DNA of 64,000 nucleotides from Nitrospira sp. (lineage in GTDB: Bacteria; Nitrospirota; Nitrospiria; Nitrospirales; Nitrospiraceae): the NCBI GenBank assembly GCA_024998595.1, contig JACOEK010000004.1:124001-188000 (forward strand). The letters run 5' to 3'. Positions 36,599 to 44,772 of this stretch are shown piece by piece (the first letter of the stretch is position 1; every line of letters begins with the position of its first letter). Under the pieces are notes generated by a model. The model saw only the letters and a program-made list of their open reading frames with translations, made no database searches and was not told the DNA's origin. The translations under genes and the position numbers were made by a program.

Positions 36599-37306
36599 AT
36601 GAATCGAGTCAGTAAAAATCAGGGGTTGCTGTTGCTGACCCTCGTCGTTCTCTGGATCGGGTTGCTGATCTGGCAATTCGATCATTCCAGTGAACAGGCA
36701 CGGGTGCCGTTGACCCATGTCAGCGGACAACGGGCAACGAGCAAGACGCCTCAACCAGCCGCCGGTGCTGATTTGCACGTTCATCTTGAGCGCCTGGCTG
36801 CCATCAAGGGACAACGCGAGGCTACATTTGCGACCCCGCGCAACATTTTCGCCAGCTTGCTGCCCCAGGTTGAGCCGGTTGCGGTTCCGCCTCCGGCTTC
36901 TCGCCGGGGCCGGTCACGTGGTTCTGCCAAGGCTGCTCCTCCCGTACGCGAGCAGGCGGAGGAAGCGCAGGAGCAGGCTCCGGAAGAAGAGCAGGAACCG
37001 GTGGCGGAAGGTCCGAAAGGACCAACACCTGAAGAAATCGAACGGCTGCGGATTGCGACGGAGCTCAATCAGTACCGCTATGTCGGGTTTATGGCGGTGG
37101 GCGGAGGGTCGCAGAAAAAGAAGAACATGGCGGTGGTCGTGAAAAATGATGAGATGCACGTCGTCCAGGTGGGAGAGATGATTGGCGGGGAGGTCCTGGT
37201 CAAGGACGTCTCGTTGAAGGAAATTACGCTTCAGGATGTGGGATCAAAAATTACGCAGGTCATTCCGGTTACGGATGACCCCGGCGCAGGGGGGCAACCC
37301 AACTAG
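36599..37306 (+). CDS. PilP/GspC-like periplasmic connector
   Basis: A 235-residue protein with one N-terminal membrane segment (residues 8-25). A long linker rich in Ala, Pro, Glu and Gln (95-140) follows. The C-terminal beta-rich domain (about 155-225) has YRYVGFMAVGG and VVQVGEMIGGEVLVKDVSLKEI, the pattern of the GspC HR/PilP domain. It links the inner-membrane complex to the secretin. Its stop codon lies inside the AGGAGG ribosome site of the next gene, so the two are tightly coupled. Confidence 0.8.
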   Translation: MNRVSKNQGLLLLTLVVLWIGLLIWQFDHSSEQARVPLTHVSGQRATSKTPQPAAGADLHVHLERLAAIKGQREATFATPRNIFASLLPQVEPVAVPPPASRRGRSRGSAKAAPPVREQAEEAQEQAPEEEQEPVAEGPKGPTPEEIERLRIATELNQYRYVGFMAVGGGSQKKKNMAVVVKNDEMHVVQVGEMIGGEVLVKDVSLKEITLQDVGSKITQVIPVTDDPGAGGQPN

Positions 37307-37313
37307 GAGGGTG

Positions 37314-37922
37314 ATGGGGTTGCGTGGCCATCTCCAAAATTCCCGCGGCATCACCTACCTGGCCTTGATGTTTTCGATCGTCCTGATCGGAATTTCGGTC
37401 TCTGCAGCGGCCCGCCAGTGGACGGTGATGGTTCAGCGCGAGAAAGAAGCCGACCTCATGGCCAAGGGGATCGAAATTCAAAACGCGCTGGCGCTGTATT
37501 CTGCCTCGATGAAAATCGGGCGTATCATGGCCACCGAAATCTATCCTCAGTCTCTGGCCGAATTGACGCGCACCCCCAAACCTTTCTTGCGCAGGGTGTA
37601 CCAAGACCCGATCAGCGGAGGCGATTGGGAGTATATGCGTGCGCCCACCGGAGGAATCATGGGGGTGCGGAGCAAGAGCAAAGTGAAACCGGTTAAGGAA
37701 CGTGATTTTCCGTTGGCCATTCGCCATTTCGAAGGGCGCAAGACCTACCATGACTGGATGTTTCAGCATCCCAATCCTTCCTCGCAATCCATGCTGATGC
37801 CGCCCATGATGGGCCTGGCTCCCGGGACCATGCCTATCCAACCCGGTGCACCGGGTGCAGTTCCAGGGGCTGCCGCCCCACAGGGCGCGCCCATGATGCC
37901 AGGGCCTCCCCGTAACCCTTGA
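37314..37922 (+). CDS. type II secretion pseudopilin without Glu5
   Basis: About 202 residues. After a leader of about 12 residues ending SRG the mature start is I-T-Y-L-A, followed by LMFSIVLIGISVSAA. Position +5 is Ala where nearly all pilins have Glu; this is the trait of GspK-type minor pseudopilins at the pilus tip. The C-terminal 60 residues are rich in Pro, Met, Gly and Ala (many PM and PG pairs). ATG 37314 sits directly behind AGGAGGGTG; GTG 37311 is possible. It is the last gene of the compact secretion operon. Confidence 0.75.
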   Translation: MGLRGHLQNSRGITYLALMFSIVLIGISVSAAARQWTVMVQREKEADLMAKGIEIQNALALYSASMKIGRIMATEIYPQSLAELTRTPKPFLRRVYQDPISGGDWEYMRAPTGGIMGVRSKSKVKPVKERDFPLAIRHFEGRKTYHDWMFQHPNPSSQSMLMPPMMGLAPGTMPIQPGAPGAVPGAAAPQGAPMMPGPPRNP

Positions 37923-38045
37923 CCCGCCTCCAAAGCCCACAGTATCCTGTCACGCTATAGTTTGCCGCACCGACGTTCACCATCTTGATCGGCGGATACA
38001 TTGGCCTGGGGCCTCATGTATCGCCAAGCAGCAGGAATTCACGAC

Positions 38046-39359
38046 ATGGAACAAGACCTGACCGAATCCCCGGCCTCCGAGCTGGAAGCTCCCGTTGAAG
38101 TACTTTCTCCTGAAGACTATGTGATGGGCTTGGTCAAAAGTGCCAAGAGCGCGGCTGGTCGGCTATCGACCCTCTCGACGGCAGTGAAGAATCAAGCGTT
38201 AGAGGCTATGGCCGAAGGACTTGAGACGCATGAGGCCGAGCTGCTGGCCGAGAACGAAAAAGATCTTGAGCAATTCGATGCCACGCCTGAGCGCAAGGCT
38301 CTAGGCGACCGGTTACGACTGACGGCGGAGCGTATTCGTGACATGGCCGCGGGGATTCGTGATGTTGCCCGCTTGCAGGACCCGCTTGGGGAGATGCCTA
38401 AGATGTGGACCAGGCCGAATGGTATGCAGGTCGGACGGATGCGGGTACCCATCGGAGTCATTGGCATCATTTACGAGGCTCGTCCCAATGTGACGGCGGA
38501 CTCGGCGGCGCTCTGTCTCAAATCTGGAAATGTCTGTCTCCTGCGAGGCGGATCGGAAGCCTTGCACTCAAATATGGCCATTGCCAAGGTCTTGAGTGAG
38601 TCAGCCGAACAGGCAGGTGTGCCGGCCGGCGCGATCACCTTCGTCGATCGTCCGGAGCGTGAAATTGTTCAGCTGTTATTAAAGCAGGATCAGTACATCG
38701 ACCTCATCATCCCCAGGGGCGGGGATTCCTTGATGAAGACCATCGCCGAACATGCCACGATTCCGGTGCTGAAGCATGATAAGGGCGTCTGCCATACCTA
38801 TGTCGATGCGGACGCCGATCCGAAAGTGGCAGAACAAATCTGCATCAATGCAAAGGTCCAGCGTCCATCAACCTGCAATGCCATGGAGACCCTCTTGGTC
38901 CATCACAGCATCGCACGGACCTGGCTTCCGCACCTGGTCAAGCAGCTCATGGCCGCGAAGGTGGAGGTCCGCGGCTGCGCAAAGACGTGCCAGCTCTGTC
39001 CTGAGGTGAAGCCGGCGGTGGAAGAAGATTTCGGGCATGAATTTCTCGACCTGATCCTCGCAGTCAAGGTGGTCAAGCATATGGATGAAGCGCTTGAGCA
39101 CATTGCCACATTCGGTTCTCGTCATACCGAAGCGATCGTGACCAAGGACTATCCCCGCGCCATGCGATTTTTGCGCGAAGTCGATGCCGGTGCGGTTCTG
39201 GTGAACGCATCGACGAGGCTCAATGACGGGTACCAGTTCGGTCTTGGGGCTGAAATCGGCATCAGCACATCCCGGCTTCACGCGCGAGGACCGATGGGGC
39301 TGGAGGAATTGACCTGTTCAAAATTCGTCGTGCTTGGAAGCGGGCAGATCCGCGAGTAA
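38046..39359 (+). CDS. proA: gamma-glutamyl phosphate reductase (glutamate-5-semialdehyde dehydrogenase)
   Basis: This 437-residue protein catalyses the NADPH-dependent reduction of glutamyl-5-phosphate to glutamate-5-semialdehyde in proline synthesis. Diagnostic segments are VPIGVIGIIYEARPNVT near residue 138, LLRGGSEALHSN near 170, and the catalytic Cys in VQRPSTCNAMETLL near 280. RGPMGLEELTCSKFV near the C-terminus is also typical. ATG 38046 with GCAGGA upstream is preferred to in-frame starts from 38001. It is housekeeping and not clearly linked to secretion; no proB is adjacent. The next gene starts directly after its stop (TAAATG). Confidence 0.96.
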   Translation: MEQDLTESPASELEAPVEVLSPEDYVMGLVKSAKSAAGRLSTLSTAVKNQALEAMAEGLETHEAELLAENEKDLEQFDATPERKALGDRLRLTAERIRDMAAGIRDVARLQDPLGEMPKMWTRPNGMQVGRMRVPIGVIGIIYEARPNVTADSAALCLKSGNVCLLRGGSEALHSNMAIAKVLSESAEQAGVPAGAITFVDRPEREIVQLLLKQDQYIDLIIPRGGDSLMKTIAEHATIPVLKHDKGVCHTYVDADADPKVAEQICINAKVQRPSTCNAMETLLVHHSIARTWLPHLVKQLMAAKVEVRGCAKTCQLCPEVKPAVEEDFGHEFLDLILAVKVVKHMDEALEHIATFGSRHTEAIVTKDYPRAMRFLREVDAGAVLVNASTRLNDGYQFGLGAEIGISTSRLHARGPMGLEELTCSKFVVLGSGQIRE

Positions 39360-41147
39360 ATGTCCGTGAATGCCTCGTTACAGGAGATACTAAGCCAGCC
39401 CGGTTTGCTCACTTTTCCTTCCAATCTTGCGGACGCGCCGCGCCTGTCGGCCTCAGCGTCATCGTTTATCCATCTCCCAACGGGACATCTGGTCGCGTAT
39501 GGAAGCCATGGTCGTCGCATCCTGGCTACGGACCCCGAGGGGTACCCACTACATGAATGCGAGTGGGAATCAGTCGATGGCCGTCTGCGACTCCTTCGAA
39601 GCCGCGTGCACCTGGACTGGGGAGCATGGGTTGGTCTGATTCCCGGCGGGCTCGTGAATACGATGACCCTGGATTTGTCCAGAAAGCCGGGGTGGCAGCG
39701 GCTCAGGGCCGACGATCTTCGAGGCATGGCGGCACAGGCCATGCGGGTCCCGCTGGAGGAAGTCCAGTTTTTTTACAGCGATCAGGACATGGCCATCGAC
39801 GCGAAGGGGACGGCCACGATCCGGCACCGGAAGGATGCGATTTTCTATTTGCCGGACGGGACCTTCGACACCAAACAATTTATGGCCTGCATGGGGGCCA
39901 TGCACTGGGAAGACATCGATTTTCTGCCGGTCGTCGAATTATTCTTATCCCTCCTACCAGGCACCGGCTCTGCCCTGTTTGAACTGATTCGTGGTCTGTA
40001 TGATGATCAGAATCGCGCACAATCCGTTCCGAGGTCGTTGCGATATCGTGGGATTCCCACCTATCCGTCCGAAGCGGCGTATCGTCTGTTCAGCAACTTC
40101 TTTTCCCCTCACCTGACTGGAGGCGGTGATCCCTTTCCGGTGTTTATGGATGCGCCTCGATCCCACCTGGTGACCTGGATGCCGGTCCCCGATCCACCGA
40201 GAAGACATTTCGACGCGACGCAGAAACTGTGCGTCACGATCCAGGGCCAACGAATGATGAAGGCGACTCGCTGGGATGATCCGAAGGGGCTCTCCTATCA
40301 CCCATTTGACCGGAGAGGCACTGCGCCGTGCCAGCGTGGATTGACGATCCAGCAGGGACAGCTCCTGTTGACCGATGGAGAAGCCACGCAAACGATTCCA
40401 TTACCGGACAACTGGGGACCGGTTACCGCTCCTATCACCCCTGGCGCAGCTCAGTGCGTCGCTGATTGGACGTCGGTATTCGGAGGAGCCGCACCGCAAG
40501 TCAGGCCGGAGGACGCGTTCGGCGCTGTGTTGTTCTATCCGGACGGTGATGCGGAAATTGGAGAGTTGGCGACACAGCCTTTTGTAGCCGACTACCTGCA
40601 AGACCTCCTCGAGCAGGACCGACCATTGGCCGCGCGGATGGCACAAGCCGGGCATCTGCTGATTTCCGGATTTGATGGCGCGATCACGACCTATGTCGGC
40701 AACGATCGACCTCGTGCGTATACGGTGCTATACGATCATCCGGCCTTTGCCCAGCGGCAGGCGCAGATGCTGTGGAACCAGTTGGCTCGCGCGCAACGAT
40801 TGGCATGGCTCGATCATGTGCGCATGAAGCCGCGGACGGACGCAGAGGGCGGAGACGGTCATCACCAGCTGTACGACGTTGCCTATGAATGGATGCCGTT
40901 TAGTGTCTATGACAAGCCAGACGTGATCGGCGTCCGGATACAGCAGTTGGCGGGGAAATTGTCGCCCGGGGCGGTGGCGTTCATTGTGGGCCCTCCCTCG
41001 ATCGCGGATAGTTGTCGGATCGCCGGAGTACGGATGCAGGCCATTACGCCGGTGGCCTCGCTTCCGACGTTTCGCATGCATCAAAGTGTGCTACCTCGCG
41101 CGCAACTCAGGCCGGGGATCATGCTGTATCAGATCGCCAGGCCTTGA
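39360..41147 (+). CDS. conserved-looking protein of unknown function, 595 residues
   Basis: I do not recognise the family. It begins with the base directly after the proA stop, so the two are probably translated together. It has no signal peptide or membrane segment and is likely cytoplasmic. The composition is ordinary and codon use matches its neighbours, so it is a real gene. The last 70 residues (GVRIQQLAGKLSPGAVAFIVGP, then CRIAGVRMQAITPVASLP) loosely resemble the end of class I methyltransferases, with a Gly-rich early loop missing. The centre has an acidic YSDQDMAID loop near residue 141. A role in the secretion system cannot be excluded, because a GspG gene follows. Confidence 0.65.
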   Translation: MSVNASLQEILSQPGLLTFPSNLADAPRLSASASSFIHLPTGHLVAYGSHGRRILATDPEGYPLHECEWESVDGRLRLLRSRVHLDWGAWVGLIPGGLVNTMTLDLSRKPGWQRLRADDLRGMAAQAMRVPLEEVQFFYSDQDMAIDAKGTATIRHRKDAIFYLPDGTFDTKQFMACMGAMHWEDIDFLPVVELFLSLLPGTGSALFELIRGLYDDQNRAQSVPRSLRYRGIPTYPSEAAYRLFSNFFSPHLTGGGDPFPVFMDAPRSHLVTWMPVPDPPRRHFDATQKLCVTIQGQRMMKATRWDDPKGLSYHPFDRRGTAPCQRGLTIQQGQLLLTDGEATQTIPLPDNWGPVTAPITPGAAQCVADWTSVFGGAAPQVRPEDAFGAVLFYPDGDAEIGELATQPFVADYLQDLLEQDRPLAARMAQAGHLLISGFDGAITTYVGNDRPRAYTVLYDHPAFAQRQAQMLWNQLARAQRLAWLDHVRMKPRTDAEGGDGHHQLYDVAYEWMPFSVYDKPDVIGVRIQQLAGKLSPGAVAFIVGPPSIADSCRIAGVRMQAITPVASLPTFRMHQSVLPRAQLRPGIMLYQIARP

Positions 41148-41323
41148 AGGGGTAGACCTGTCTGAACAGGCAGGCTCCGGCCTGGTACGGATGGCAACGA
41201 GACCAGGATTGATGCGCCGGGAGTCGACTGCAGTCTCATCGCAGTTCCTGTTACAATTCCACATCGGTCTGATTGTGTGAGGCATGGATGCCGGGATCGG
41301 GTAAGAGAAGGAGCACAGGGCAT

Positions 41324-41842
41324 ATGGGAGTTTGTGACCATCTGAAGCGTTCGTGGAACGGCCACAGGGGACCGGCTGCCAATCATCGTTATACGCAGAT
41401 TGAAAGACTGAGACGCTGCGAGGGGTTTTCGTTTATCGAGGTGATGATCGTTGTCGTGATCCTGGCCATCCTCGCAACGCTCCTGATTCCCCGGGTGATG
41501 GGCCGAACGGAGGATGCCAAGCGGGCGGCCACCAAAGCGCAAATTTCAAACATTGAAAGCGCACTCCAATTGTACAAGCTTGATAACGGCAATCTGCCGT
41601 CGACCGAGCAGGGACTGAAGGCTCTGGTTGAACGGCCTGCATCGGGTCCAGCCGCGCCGAATTGGAAGGCGGGTGGGTATCTTCCAAAGGTACCGGTGGA
41701 TCCGTGGGGCACTCCTTATAAATACACGGTTCCTTCTTCGCAGGGGGCCGAATTTGAGATTATCTCGTTCGGCGCCGATGGTAGTCCCGGCGGCGACGGC
41801 AAAAACGCCGATATCGTCAGTTGGGATCTGGATCGCAACTAG
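41324..41842 (+). CDS. gspG: type II secretion major pseudopilin
   Basis: A long leader of about 33 residues ends RCEG. The mature start F-S-F-I-E keeps Glu5 and continues VMIVVVILAILATLLIPRV. The body has NIESALQLYKLDNGNLPSTEQGL (the GspG core motif), YLPKVPVDPWGTPYKY and GADGSPGGDGKNADI, the calcium-binding end of true GspG. The protein is 172 residues. ATG 41324 follows GAAGGAG; the longer frame from 41273 is less likely. It is the best classical GspG in the window, yet lies two genes away from the operon, beyond proA and an unknown gene. Confidence 0.92.
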   Translation: MGVCDHLKRSWNGHRGPAANHRYTQIERLRRCEGFSFIEVMIVVVILAILATLLIPRVMGRTEDAKRAATKAQISNIESALQLYKLDNGNLPSTEQGLKALVERPASGPAAPNWKAGGYLPKVPVDPWGTPYKYTVPSSQGAEFEIISFGADGSPGGDGKNADIVSWDLDRN

Positions 41843-41988
41843 CCAACGGGGTCATGCCTAACCCGCCTCTTTCCAGTCCATAGGGTCCTTTCCACCTCCA
41901 CCCTCGAGGTGTTGCCAGCAGGGATTTAAGGTCCCGCGCCTCCCGACCGATGAGGAGAAGAGACGAATCCTGCCGGGAGGAGGGGGCC

Positions 41989-43182
41989 ATGCGCCGCGTG
42001 GTTTTTGTCGACGACGCGCCGGAAATTCTGAAACATTTACAACGGACCTTGGCTCCTATGCAGTCCGAATGGACGATGGAGTTTTTCTCGTCCGCCAAGA
42101 GCGCACTGGCTGCCATGGGTGAGGCTCCGTGCGACGTCGTGGTTTCAGACATGACGATGCCGGGAATGGACGGCGCACAATTCCTGACGGAGGTGCGCAA
42201 GGTCTGTCCCCAGACGATCCGCATTGTCCTGTCCGGCGATCAGAGCCCTGTGAACTATCTGCGATCGGCCTCCGTCGCGCATCGGTTTCTGCAGAAGCCT
42301 GTGGATGCGGAGACCTTGAAGGCGACTATTGCGCAGGCCGAGGCCTTACGAGCGGTGCTGGCCAATCCGGCGCTCCGGACGTTGGTCAGCGAAATCAAAT
42401 CCCTCCCGAGCCTCCCTTCGATCTACCAGGATTTGATGCACGAGATGCAGGGTGCGCAAGCGTCGCTCAAGAAAGCCTCACGCATTGTGGCCAGGGATCT
42501 CGGGATGGTCACGAAAATCCTCCAGCTGGTGAATTCTGCTTTTTTCGGCCTCCGCACCCATGTGTCCGATCCGGAGCAAGCGGTGGCTCTCCTGGGTTTT
42601 GAGACGATCAAATCGCTCGTGCTCTCCAGCCAGGTGTTTGCACAATTTGACCAGGCCCGGTTGCCGGCCTTTTCGCTGGAGGAATTGTGGCGGCACGCGA
42701 TGCTGACGGCCACCTGTGCCCGACGGATAGCCAAGGAAGCCGGTGCGAGCCAGCAGGTGATCGACGAAGCCTTTACCGCAGCGCTGCTCCACGACGTGGG
42801 AGTATTGGTGCTGGTGGCTAATAGGCCTGACGACTATGCGAAGGTGCTTGAACTGATGCGGGACAGGCACATGCCGGATTGGGCCGCCGAGCGAGACATA
42901 TTCGGAGCAGACCATGCGCATGTGGGCGCCTATTTGCTGGGCATCTGGGGGCTTGGCGACGGGATTGTGGAGGCAGTGGTGTTTCATCAACACCCCGGCG
43001 ACTATCAGGCGTCCGGTTTTCATGCCGTGACCGCCGTTCATGTGGGAAATGCCCTGGCCGAGACTCAGGCGAACGCCGATGCGGGCACGGGTGATGTGCT
43101 CAGCCTGGATCAGAGCTACCTGGCGCGTGAGAACTTTCTTGCCTTCATTCCCCGCTGGCGCGAGCTCTGCGCCGCAGCCTGA
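41989..43182 (+). CDS. response regulator with HDOD domain
   Basis: This 397-residue protein has an N-terminal receiver domain (VVFVDDAPEILKHL; phospho-acceptor Asp in VVVSDMTMPGMDG near residue 54; Lys in FLQKPVD near 103). A C-terminal HDOD domain follows, with IKSLPSLPSIYQDLM near 135-150, LLHDVGVLV near 268 and FHQHPGDY near 333. Such proteins relay signals to output pathways such as motility, cyclic dinucleotide control or secretion. HD metal ligands are partly present (HD in LLHDVG). ATG 41989 with GGGAGGAGGGGG upstream is chosen. No histidine kinase is adjacent. Confidence 0.9.
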   Translation: MRRVVFVDDAPEILKHLQRTLAPMQSEWTMEFFSSAKSALAAMGEAPCDVVVSDMTMPGMDGAQFLTEVRKVCPQTIRIVLSGDQSPVNYLRSASVAHRFLQKPVDAETLKATIAQAEALRAVLANPALRTLVSEIKSLPSLPSIYQDLMHEMQGAQASLKKASRIVARDLGMVTKILQLVNSAFFGLRTHVSDPEQAVALLGFETIKSLVLSSQVFAQFDQARLPAFSLEELWRHAMLTATCARRIAKEAGASQQVIDEAFTAALLHDVGVLVLVANRPDDYAKVLELMRDRHMPDWAAERDIFGADHAHVGAYLLGIWGLGDGIVEAVVFHQHPGDYQASGFHAVTAVHVGNALAETQANADAGTGDVLSLDQSYLARENFLAFIPRWRELCAAA

Positions 43183-43263
43183 TCTTGCCTCCTTCGGCTT
43201 GACCCTCACTCGTATCCCACAGTACAACCACATCGTATGTGATTCATTTCTTAACGAGGCGGT

Positions 43264-44601
43264 ATGATCCGACGTCAGACATGTCGAGCTGTTCGCTTCA
43301 CCGTGGCGTTCACTCATGCACTGCTGCTGTTCTGCGCCACAGGGAGTCAAGCCGGCACGATCATGGTCGATCTTGGTGTCGAGCAGGGGCCGATGAACCA
43401 TCGGGCTAACGGGTATCTGGTGAGCATCGAACCAGCCGAGCCGAGCATGGAACTCATCCTTCCGCTGAAGCCGACCAGTTTTCGAGGCAATGCCGGGTAT
43501 GTCTTCAAGAATTACGACCGGCTCAAGCAGGCAGGTGTGACGGAGTTTCAATTGACCCTTGGACTGGTGTTCAAGGATCTTCCTCTCCAGATTTTTGATA
43601 TCAATCAAATAGGGGAAGATGGATCGTATGAGCCATGGTTGGCGCATGTCGATCGGATCATCGATCAGGTCGTGGATCGTCAACTGAGCGTTTTGTGGGA
43701 TATTTATAATGAGCCGGATTTAGCCACACTTCCCATCAATGACAACGAACGACTCAAGGAAGGATGGCGGCTGGCCTACCAACGTATTAAACATCGCATT
43801 CCGGGCGCACAGGTCGTAGGGCCCAGTGTAAGCCGGTACCGATTACTGAAGCCTTTTCTGGAATGGAGTCATGAGCACGGCGTGTTTCCCGACGTGGTGG
43901 CGTATCACGAATATGACGACCCATCACATGCTTCAGGGCTCGTGAATGACTTGCGGAACTATTTAGTAAGGCGAGGGCTTAGCAGGCCGATCTCTGTGAA
44001 TGAGATCTTGGGGCAGGAGACGTGGACTATCGCAGGATACACGGTGGGCGTCATTGCGGCATACGAACGAGCGAATATTCTCAGCGCGATGAGATCTTGT
44101 TGGCCGGATCCCCAAGACATGAGCCGCGATAGGGTGGAAAATACGTGTGACAATCCCACGCTTGATGGGCTGCTCTATGTCGACCGGCAGTCGAAGCGGC
44201 CAGGATGGCACATTTACAAATCCTATGCGGAGATGGAAGGGGTGCGCCTGTATACGATGACCGACAGCCCCAAGCTTCATGCCCTCGCGGCGTTCGAAAA
44301 AGCATCAGGCACCCTGCAGTTGTTAATGGGTAAGTACGAGGAGTACTCGACTGCAGACACCACCGTGATCCTGAAAAATGCTAAGCGGGTGTTTCCGGTC
44401 GATCAGGGCAGCAGCCTCCATCTCTGTGCTGAGCAAATTCCTGATACGGGGTCCGGTCCGCTCGCATCGACCGTGGTCACGTTGGATCGAGCCCTGCCCC
44501 TTGTGGAGGAGGACGTCTCGTTCAGCTTGCCACAGTTTTATCATTCTGATGCCTACCGGGTGGTGGTGTCCCCTGTATCTGGTTGCCAGCTCCATAGATG
44601 A
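43264..44601 (+). CDS. secreted TIM-barrel glycoside hydrolase-like protein (clan GH-A, GH39-like)
   Basis: The signal peptide spans about residues 1-30 (VAFTHALLLFCATGSQA). The mature domain is a likely (beta/alpha)8 barrel. The acid/base Glu is in DIYNEPDL near residue 155, and the nucleophile Glu is probably in SVNEILG near 245. A conserved VVAYHEYDDP lies near 213. The NEP plus later Glu pattern fits clan GH-A, such as GH39 xylosidases or GH5-type enzymes. The C-terminal 100 residues form a beta-rich module. It may trim polysaccharide outside the cytoplasm. The GAGGCGGT ribosome site supports ATG 43264. The exact family and substrate are uncertain. Confidence 0.7.
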   Translation: MIRRQTCRAVRFTVAFTHALLLFCATGSQAGTIMVDLGVEQGPMNHRANGYLVSIEPAEPSMELILPLKPTSFRGNAGYVFKNYDRLKQAGVTEFQLTLGLVFKDLPLQIFDINQIGEDGSYEPWLAHVDRIIDQVVDRQLSVLWDIYNEPDLATLPINDNERLKEGWRLAYQRIKHRIPGAQVVGPSVSRYRLLKPFLEWSHEHGVFPDVVAYHEYDDPSHASGLVNDLRNYLVRRGLSRPISVNEILGQETWTIAGYTVGVIAAYERANILSAMRSCWPDPQDMSRDRVENTCDNPTLDGLLYVDRQSKRPGWHIYKSYAEMEGVRLYTMTDSPKLHALAAFEKASGTLQLLMGKYEEYSTADTTVILKNAKRVFPVDQGSSLHLCAEQIPDTGSGPLASTVVTLDRALPLVEEDVSFSLPQFYHSDAYRVVVSPVSGCQLHR

Positions 44602-44772
44602 CAAGTCCTCCGCTGCTTCAATTGAGTCAGGGAATTCCTGGCGCAGCTCCCCAAAAAGCCTGTACAGTTTCTGCGATTTCATAGTGACTCAATGGACCGG
44701 ATACAATCGAGATGCGGGAAAATCTTGTCGTGTGCAGGTTCGTTCTTCCCGCGTCGGTGCTTACACATGATC

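Noticed and set aside
42478-43683. Minus-strand open frame of 401 codons
   Set aside because: It lies opposite the HDOD regulator and the glycosidase-like gene, and the composition (His/Arg-rich, no motif) is that of an antisense shadow.
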